Source: Helicobacter cynogastricus
Lineage (GTDB): Bacteria; Campylobacterota; Campylobacteria; Campylobacterales; Helicobacteraceae
Reading direction: 5' to 3'
NCBI RefSeq assembly: GCF_900197855.1
Contig: NZ_FZMQ01000011.1
Span: forward strand, 1-64,000
DNA: 64,000 nucleotides
In this document: positions 58,242 through 64,000 of the stretch, piece after piece
Layout of the letters: each line of letters begins with the position of its first letter
Numbering within the stretch: position 1 is the first letter of the stretch
Notes under the pieces: model-generated
What the model saw: the letters and a program-made list of their open reading frames with translations, nothing else
Database searches by the model: none
Told to the model about the DNA's origin: nothing
Translations under genes and position numbers: made by a program

Positions 58242-58871
58242 ATGCAAGCCTTAGAGATTTTAAATTGCGGGAAAATTATCCCTGTGATCACTTTGCCAGA
58301 GCCCAAACATGGCATACCCCTTGCTCAAGCCTTACTCAAGGGCGGGATTAAAATTTTAGAGATCACCTTGCGCACCCCGGGCGCGCTAGAGGGGATCGCT
58401 CTGATTGCTAAAGAAGTGCCTGAAGCCATCGTAGGCGCGGGCACAATCTTAAATGTTTCCATGCTGGAGCAAGCCCAAAAGGCAGGGGCGCGCTTTGCTA
58501 TCAGCCCGGGGATCAATGCCAAATTTGCACAGGAGGCTAAGAGCGTGGATATTCCCTTGATTCCGGGAGTGGCGAGCGCGGGGGAATTGATGTTAGCTTT
58601 AGAATATGGCTTTAGCGCGCTCAAACTTTTCCCAGCAGAAGCGGTGGGGGGGGTGAAATTGCTCAAATCCTTTAGCGCGCCCTTTGCGGGTGTGCAATTT
58701 TGCCCTACGGGGGGGATCAGTTTAGAGAATATGCGTAATTATCTGGCCTTAGAAAATGTCGCTTGTGTGGGGGGTTCATGGCTCACCCCTCAAGACTTGA
58801 TAACAAAGGGGCAATGGGATCAAATTACCCAAATTGCTAAACAGAGTGTGGTGCAGGCGAGTTTGCTATAA
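58242..58871 (+). CDS. eda: KDPG aldolase
   Basis: A 209-residue class I aldolase splitting 2-keto-3-deoxy-6-phosphogluconate into pyruvate and glyceraldehyde 3-phosphate. GGIKILEITLRTPGAL carries the catalytic Glu, IVGAGTILN and KLFPAEAVGGVKLLK carries the Schiff-base lysine, with FCPTGGISLENM the phosphate site. Completes the pathway with edd. Confidence 0.97.
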   Translation: MQALEILNCGKIIPVITLPEPKHGIPLAQALLKGGIKILEITLRTPGALEGIALIAKEVPEAIVGAGTILNVSMLEQAQKAGARFAISPGINAKFAQEAKSVDIPLIPGVASAGELMLALEYGFSALKLFPAEAVGGVKLLKSFSAPFAGVQFCPTGGISLENMRNYLALENVACVGGSWLTPQDLITKGQWDQITQIAKQSVVQASLL

Positions 58872-58872
58872 T
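58867..58872 (+). promoter_or_regulatory. -10 box directly before addA
   Basis: TATAAT in the last codons of eda, only 7 nt before the addA ATG. No ribosome site precedes that ATG (ATTAGACAC). A transcript started here would have almost no leader. Confidence 0.4.
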
Positions 58873-58879
58873 TAGACAC

Positions 58880-61675
58880 ATGAAACAATCCGTGAATACA
58901 AGTCCTCATTTAGTGTTGCGCGCTTCAGCAGGGAGTGGGAAGACCTTTGCGTTAGTGTTGCGCTATGTGGCTCTTCTCTTGCAGGGAGTGCGTGCCCATG
59001 AAATTTTGGCCATCACTTTCACCAATAAGGCCGCTGCTGAAATGCAGATGCGCGTGGTGAATGCGCTCGAAGATTTAATGGCAGATGCAATAAACAACCA
59101 ACAAAATGCTACAGAATTTAAAAACCCCGCTTTGTTACAGGCCTTGCAAGATACCTACGGATTTGACTTAGGTGTTATCGCGTCTTGCATTCCTGCTGTT
59201 TATGCGCAGTTTATGGAAGATAAACCCCAAATCATGACCATTGATGCCTTTTTTCAAAGGGTGTTGCGCAAATTTAGCTATTTTGTGGGGGTGAGCGCAC
59301 AATTTGCTTTGAGCAATTTAAACCCTCAAGAAAAACTTTTAAGCTTTGTCCAAGCCCTTAAACCTAAAGACAGAGAAAGTTTAAGGCGTTTTTGCGCGCA
59401 TGTTTTGAATACAAGCAAAAGTTTTAATGCCACAGAAGCCCTAAATTCTATTTTAGACCTTTATTATAGTGGCGTGCAGGTGCAAAGTGTGCAAATCCCC
59501 AAAAAAGACCTCGACTTATCTGCCTTAGGAGAAGCAATTCTTGAAGATGCAAAGGCTATCAAAACAGAAATTGATAGGCGCGTCCCCACCCAAAAGGGCA
59601 GGGACATGTTTAAATGTGCCAATCTTCAAGAAGTGTTTTCTTGCCACAAACCCATCACAGAAGGTGCTAGTTATCACTATTTTAAAAAACACAAGCTTGA
59701 AGACCTAAATCCTGCCTTTGAGGCCCTCAAAGAGAAAATTATTTCTTACTACAAATGGCAAGAAATTTTGATCTTTCAAGAAGTCGCCCATTTTTTAGAC
59801 CTCTATGCGCCCCACACACACAGCCCTACCCAATTAGACTTTAACGCCATCGCTCTAAAAACACATGCCCTCTTAGCAGGGAATTTGGTAGATAGGGATT
59901 TTTTCTATTTCCGTTTGGATGGGCGCATTAGCCACATTTTAGTGGATGAATTTCAAGACACCAGCGTGTTGCAATACCAAATTTTGCAACCCTTGATTGC
60001 AGAAATCAAGGCGGGCAGGGGGCAGAGTTTAGCAGATCGGAGCGTGTTTTTCGTGGGCGATGTCAAACAGAGTATTTATGGTTTTAGGGGGAGTTACAGC
60101 GATCTCTTTACCCATGCGTGCGCGGAATTTTCTAGCAGCGAATTAGACACAAACTACCGCAGTGATAAAGCTGTGCTTGACTTTGTCAACACCACTTTTT
60201 CTAAAAAATTTGGGGGACAATACAGCGCGCAAAAGGCACATCCAAATGCTAAAGAGGGCTTTGTGAAAGTGTGTAAGGCCCACGATCTTTTAGAAACTCT
60301 TTGTAATGAAGTGTGTACTCTATTGGAATCTGAAGTTTCTCCCCAAGAAATCGCCATTTTATGCTTTAAAAATCAGGATGTTACTACGATCAGAGATTTC
60401 TTGCTCAAGAGCTCCCATGCAACTTTGCAGGGCGTAGCTTTGATAAGCGAAACAGACACGCGTCTTTTAGCCCAAAGAGAGGCAAAAATTTTACTGCATG
60501 CCCTCAAGTATGTTTTAGCACCCCAACAGAACAAACCCTATCACATTGCCTGCATGGCCAAACTCTTAGGTCTAGCTCTACACACGCCCCTACAACTCCC
60601 TCATTTTGACTCTAATCTTAGTGCCTATCTTTTGGCTATCATGCGCACTTTCAAACTTTATAGCGATCCTGCACGCCACTTACTAGAGCTCTCTCTTAAC
60701 CAACATGACATTGAGCAATTCATCACAGCACTAGAAAAAGAGGCGCTAGGTTTTAACCACACGGCCACACAAGGAATCAAGATCATGACTATCCATAAAT
60801 CTAAGGGCATGGAATTTGGGCATGTGATTGTGGTCGAACCCTTTAGCAACAAAAAACCGGATACTTCTAAATTCTTTACCCTCTATGATCAAAAACATCT
60901 TAGACCTTTTTACCGACAACAACATAGAGAAAAATTTGATTCAGATTATGCCAAAGCCTCAGATATTCTCAAAGAGCGCAATGCTAGAGAGGATCAAAAT
61001 GTCCTCTATGTAGCCTGCACGCGCGCTAAACATAGTTTGATTGTGATTGAAGATCCGCAAGAAAGCGTCTTTGGTTGGGAAGAGAGGCAAGTAGGCTCTA
61101 TCATGCCCACACAAGCCCCTATCCCTCCCCAACAATTAGAATCCAACGCCCCCGTACTCTTGGAGAATCAAAAGGCTTTTGGCAGACAAGACGATCATTT
61201 GCGCAAGCAAGATCATAACCTCTCAAATTCGCGCCTTGCTTTGTATTTTGGGCAAGCCCTACATAAGGCGTTAGAACTGCATTATGGCTATGACCTTGTG
61301 TTAGCGCAGTTACGGCCTTATTTGCAATATCATTTTGGATTTATGGGTGTGCAAAACGCTCAGGTGCTCGCACGCTTACAAGCCTTGCAACAAGAAGAAA
61401 AATTTAACAGCCTCTTAAAACAAGGGATACTTAGTGTAGAACTCTCTTTTAAAATCGATCAACATGTATTACGCATGGATATGCTCATTAACAACCCCCA
61501 AGAAAAGCAACTATGGATTTTAGATTACAAAAGTGGGTCTACCTACTCCCACACGCACCAACAACAAATCTTAAGCTATCAAGAGAGCGTGGAGCGCATC
61601 TACCCTAAATACGGCGTGCATGGAATACTCATCTACGCCCTGCCCACAGGTATACAGGTACGCCCTATCTCTTAA
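58880..61675 (+). CDS. addA: RecB-like helicase-nuclease AddA
   Basis: A 931-residue UvrD/RecB-type helicase. Walker A ASAGSGKT is at residues 15-22, ITFTNKAAAEMQMRV is motif Ia, Walker B has D356/E357 in ILVDEFQDTS, VGDVKQSIYGFRG is motif III, IMTIHKSKGMEF motif V and YVACTRAKHSL motif VI. The C-terminus has a RecB-type nuclease: D867 in RMDML and D882-Y-K884 in LDYKSG. AddA with AddB processes double-strand breaks for RecA. Its partner is not in this window. The same neighbour set (nhaA, yajC, secD) occurs in H. pylori. Confidence 0.93.
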   Translation: MKQSVNTSPHLVLRASAGSGKTFALVLRYVALLLQGVRAHEILAITFTNKAAAEMQMRVVNALEDLMADAINNQQNATEFKNPALLQALQDTYGFDLGVIASCIPAVYAQFMEDKPQIMTIDAFFQRVLRKFSYFVGVSAQFALSNLNPQEKLLSFVQALKPKDRESLRRFCAHVLNTSKSFNATEALNSILDLYYSGVQVQSVQIPKKDLDLSALGEAILEDAKAIKTEIDRRVPTQKGRDMFKCANLQEVFSCHKPITEGASYHYFKKHKLEDLNPAFEALKEKIISYYKWQEILIFQEVAHFLDLYAPHTHSPTQLDFNAIALKTHALLAGNLVDRDFFYFRLDGRISHILVDEFQDTSVLQYQILQPLIAEIKAGRGQSLADRSVFFVGDVKQSIYGFRGSYSDLFTHACAEFSSSELDTNYRSDKAVLDFVNTTFSKKFGGQYSAQKAHPNAKEGFVKVCKAHDLLETLCNEVCTLLESEVSPQEIAILCFKNQDVTTIRDFLLKSSHATLQGVALISETDTRLLAQREAKILLHALKYVLAPQQNKPYHIACMAKLLGLALHTPLQLPHFDSNLSAYLLAIMRTFKLYSDPARHLLELSLNQHDIEQFITALEKEALGFNHTATQGIKIMTIHKSKGMEFGHVIVVEPFSNKKPDTSKFFTLYDQKHLRPFYRQQHREKFDSDYAKASDILKERNAREDQNVLYVACTRAKHSLIVIEDPQESVFGWEERQVGSIMPTQAPIPPQQLESNAPVLLENQKAFGRQDDHLRKQDHNLSNSRLALYFGQALHKALELHYGYDLVLAQLRPYLQYHFGFMGVQNAQVLARLQALQQEEKFNSLLKQGILSVELSFKIDQHVLRMDMLINNPQEKQLWILDYKSGSTYSHTHQQQILSYQESVERIYPKYGVHGILIYALPTGIQVRPIS

Positions 61676-61686
61676 TAAGGACAGCG

Positions 61687-63000
61687 ATGACACAACCGCC
61701 TAAAAATCTCTTTTTAGACTTCGTTAAGAGTGAATCCTTTGGGGGGATTTTCCTCTTCATTAGTGCCGTGTGGGCGATGATTTATGCCAACTCTTTTCTC
61801 TCCTCCTATTATTTTGAGCTCTGGCATCTAAACTTAGGCTTTAGCTTGGGGGGGCATTTTTTTGGCTTTTCGATCCACCACTGGATTGACGATGTGCTCA
61901 TGGCAATCTTCTTCCTCTTGGTCGGGCTAGAGATCAAGCGCGAAGTGATGTATGGGGAGCTATGTGGCTTTAGCAAGGCGGCTTTTCCAGTCATTGCAGC
62001 GTTAGGGGGCATGATCGTTCCTGGACTCATTTATCATAGCTTGAATGCAGGCACGCCCAGCGCGCATGGCTTTGGAATCCCTATGGCCACTGATATTGCC
62101 TTTGCCTTGGGGGTGATCTTGCTCTTGGGCAAGCGCGTGCCTCCCGCGCTTAAAGTCTTTTTGGTAACTTTAGCGGTGGCAGACGATTTGGGCGCGATCG
62201 TGGTGATTGCGATCTTTTATAGTTCTAATTTAGATTTGATGTGGCTAGCTGGATCGGGGGGAATTTTGCTTGTGCTCATCTTGCTTAACGCGCTGGGAGT
62301 GCGCTATTTGTGGATGTATTTGCTCTTGGGCGTGGGGCTGTGGATCACTATGCATAATAGTGGGATTCATGCCACCATTGCCGGGGTCGCGCTTGCCTTT
62401 ACCATTCCCATTAGGATCACCCAACGTAAACAAGTTTTACACAGCTTTGGGGCGATGATGGCGCATTTCAAAAGTGCTTTTGATCCGCGCACCCATAGCC
62501 ATAACAAACCCCTAGATCAAGCCCAACGCGATATTCTCTACACTCTCCAAGATGCCACTAAAAACTTACAAAGTCCCTTAGAGCGTTTGGAGCACGCTCT
62601 GCACCCTTATAGCGCGTACTTCATCATGCCCTTGTTCGCGCTTGCTAATGCGGGCGTAGCTATTAATCAAGACTTGAATTTTAAGGTCGATGAAATTTTA
62701 TGGGGCGTGATCTTAGGGCTGGTGGTAGGAAAACCTATTGGTATTTTGGGGATCACTTTTTTGGCCGAAAAGCTTAGGATTGCCAAACGCCCTGATGGAG
62801 TGAGTTGGGGGCAAATTTTAGGTGCGGGCATGCTCGCGGGCATTGGTTTTACCATGTCTATGTTTATGTCTAATCTGGCCTTCAATAATCAAGACGCGAT
62901 GGAGGTGTCTAAAGTTGCCATTTTACTGGCTTCACTCATTGCTGGAATACTAGGTACGCTGTATTTGATAGTGATCGCAAAACTTAAAGCCAAAGCTTAA
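61687..63000 (+). CDS. nhaA: Na+/H+ antiporter NhaA
   Basis: A 437-residue antiporter with 11-12 predicted membrane helices. The paired transport aspartates are in TLAVADDLGAIVVIAI, and GIPMATDIAFALGVI and AGIGFTMSMFMSNLAF are diagnostic. A central hydrophilic insert (around residues 250-300) is typical of Helicobacter NhaA. It exports sodium at alkaline pH. It starts 11 bp after addA. Confidence 0.97.
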   Translation: MTQPPKNLFLDFVKSESFGGIFLFISAVWAMIYANSFLSSYYFELWHLNLGFSLGGHFFGFSIHHWIDDVLMAIFFLLVGLEIKREVMYGELCGFSKAAFPVIAALGGMIVPGLIYHSLNAGTPSAHGFGIPMATDIAFALGVILLLGKRVPPALKVFLVTLAVADDLGAIVVIAIFYSSNLDLMWLAGSGGILLVLILLNALGVRYLWMYLLLGVGLWITMHNSGIHATIAGVALAFTIPIRITQRKQVLHSFGAMMAHFKSAFDPRTHSHNKPLDQAQRDILYTLQDATKNLQSPLERLEHALHPYSAYFIMPLFALANAGVAINQDLNFKVDEILWGVILGLVVGKPIGILGITFLAEKLRIAKRPDGVSWGQILGAGMLAGIGFTMSMFMSNLAFNNQDAMEVSKVAILLASLIAGILGTLYLIVIAKLKAKA

Positions 63001-63010
63001 GTAAAGTTAT

Positions 63011-63016
63011 TATAAT
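63011..63016 (+). promoter_or_regulatory. -10 box for yajC-secD
   Basis: TATAAT 31 nt before the yajC ATG, in the gap after nhaA. Confidence 0.5.
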
Positions 63017-63047
63017 TAGAAGTTTTGAATCTTAAAAGGAAGTTTTT

Positions 63048-63359
63048 ATGAACCAAACTAAGGAAATTTTGACCTCTATTTTACCCCTTTTAGTGCTCTT
63101 TGCCATCTTCTACTTTTTGATTATCCGTCCCCAGCGCGTGCAAGCTAAGAAGCATAAAGAAATGTTGGAGAACTTGCAAAAGGGCGATAAAATCGTCTCA
63201 CAAGGGGGTCTTATTTGTGAGGTGATCAAGCCGGAAGCCAACTTTTTTAAGGTGCGCTTGAATGAGGGTCTAGAGGTCAAGCTGGCTAAAAACTATGTCG
63301 CCTATAAACTGGATGAAGAGGAGGCGAGTAACCCAGTTTCTTTAAAGAAAGGGGCGTAG
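63048..63359 (+). CDS. yajC: Sec translocase accessory protein YajC
   Basis: A 103-residue protein with one membrane helix (ILPLLVLFAIFYFLI) followed by IRPQRVQAKKHKEML and GDKIVSQGGLICEVI, the YajC pattern. It works with SecDF in protein export. secD follows 15 bp later. Confidence 0.95.
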   Translation: MNQTKEILTSILPLLVLFAIFYFLIIRPQRVQAKKHKEMLENLQKGDKIVSQGGLICEVIKPEANFFKVRLNEGLEVKLAKNYVAYKLDEEEASNPVSLKKGA

Positions 63360-63374
63360 TAGCCTTTGGGGCGG

Positions 63375-64000
63375 GTGTTTAACGCGCGTTTACTGGTCTT
63401 TGTGATCGCGCTTGCTTTTGGAGTGGGGCTCTCCTTACCTAGTTTACTACAAACCAAAGGGCCTAAGATCACGCTAGGGCTAGATTTGCGCGGAGGTTTA
63501 AGTCTCTTGCTAGGGGTGCAAGTTGAAGAGGCGTTAAAGAACAAATACACCTCTATCGCCACTTCCCTAGATTATGCCTTTAAATCTCAAAATATCCTTG
63601 TTAAAGATTTACAATCCTCTTTACAAGGTGTGGAATTTGAGCTATTAGACCCAGATGAAGCCCCCGTTTTAAATAAAATCTTAGAGGATTTTAGCAAGGA
63701 CGGCGTGCAGGTTGAACACACTGCAGAGCGCTATACCCTCTTTTTAGGCCTAGAAAAAGCCCAAGATTTCCAGCACCAAACTTTATTACAAGTCATCAAT
63801 ACAATCAGAAACCGCCTAGATCAATTCGGACTAGCTGAGCCCACGGTTTTACAACAAGGCAAAGATGCGATCTTGGTCCAGCTGCCCGGAATTAAAACTT
63901 TAGCTGAAGAACAGCGCGCTAAAGATCTCATCACCAAATCTGCGCATTTGCAGATGATGGCCGTGGATGAAGAAAAAAACCCCTACTTAGCAGAGCTCAG
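63375..64000 (+). CDS. secD: protein translocase subunit SecD, N-terminal part (runs off the window)
   Basis: The visible part covers about 208 codons from a GTG start at 63375 ([20 protein letters not shown], the first membrane helix), then [16 protein letters not shown], the conserved D1 motif of SecD, and [17 protein letters not shown]. SecD uses the proton gradient to help complete export. A GGGG stretch lies shortly upstream of the GTG; no ATG is available near this position in frame. The gene leaves the window intact. Confidence 0.92.
   Translation, partial: MFNARLLVFVIALAFGVGLSLPSLLQTKGPKITLGLDLRGGLSLLLGVQVEEALKNKYTSIATSLDYAFKSQNILVKDLQSSLQGVEFELLDPDEAPVLNKILEDFSKDGVQVEHTAERYTLFLGLEKAQDFQHQTLLQVINTIRNRLDQFGLAEPTVLQQGKDAILVQLPGIKTLAEEQRAKDLITKSAHLQMMAVDEEKNPYLAEL

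Overview
The window looks like the chromosome of a gastric, non-pylori Helicobacter; the species cannot be fixed by eye. Three things point there: rpoB and rpoC are fused into one 2898-codon gene, as in Helicobacter and Wolinella; there is a ComB-type (VirB-like) type IV secretion locus; and many short gene runs match the order I remember from H. pylori (bioD-uspA-clpA-panD-ybaB-PDZ protein; ispA-surE-lipoprotein-queD-queE; flgE-hypA-coiled coil-lpxB; carA-DUF507; cheV-aspS-adk-ppa; addA-nhaA-yajC-secD). Genes are packed tightly, often sharing stop and start bases. No rRNA or CRISPR array was seen.

Layout. 1-540: right part of an IS200/IS605-type element (5' end of tnpB plus a small coupled ORF). 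588-5737: rearranged competence-type T4SS locus (comB7, comB6, an unknown gene, a VirB8 homologue and a VirB4 ATPase). 5750-8181: C4-dicarboxylate carrier and nusA, converging. 8254-9741: accessory two-gene unit, one gene with a HEPN-like motif, plus a start-less reading frame. 9742-23250: large minus-strand translation/transcription block, from a consensus promoter through four tRNAs, tuf, rpmG, tRNA-Trp, secE, nusG, rplK, rplA, rplJ and rplL to rpoBC. 23254-29129: cofactor and stress genes (mtnN, ribBA, a Sel1-repeat protein, sodB-thiG-cmoA, bioD, uspA). 29147-38347: clpA-panD-ybaB-PDZ-ispA-surE-lipoprotein-queD-queE and a recJ split in two. 38380-42604: flgE behind a sigma-54 promoter, hypA and lpxB. 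42607-48255: carA, DUF507, ppa, adk, aspS and cheV. 48316-50505: an unusual ligA. 50502-58871: a complete glucose-uptake and Entner-Doudoroff locus (gluP, pgi, glk, pgl, zwf diverging from edd-eda). 58880-64000: addA, nhaA, yajC and the start of secD.

How the parts fit. The carbon locus imports glucose or galactose, phosphorylates it, oxidises it through 6-phosphogluconate and cleaves it by Edd/Eda. MtnN probably also serves the futalosine menaquinone route known in this group. HypA supports nickel enzymes (hydrogenase, urease). AddA and RecJ are recombination nucleases that would process DNA, including DNA taken up by the Com system.

Most unusual points: a NAD-dependent DNA ligase with four extra CxxC pairs inserted in its zinc finger; the HEPN-like two-gene unit after rpoBC; recJ broken exactly at a 10-bp tandem duplication, with two further 15-bp in-frame tandem duplications elsewhere; a 24-bp perfect palindrome inside zwf; and the scrambled T4SS gene order next to an IS element.
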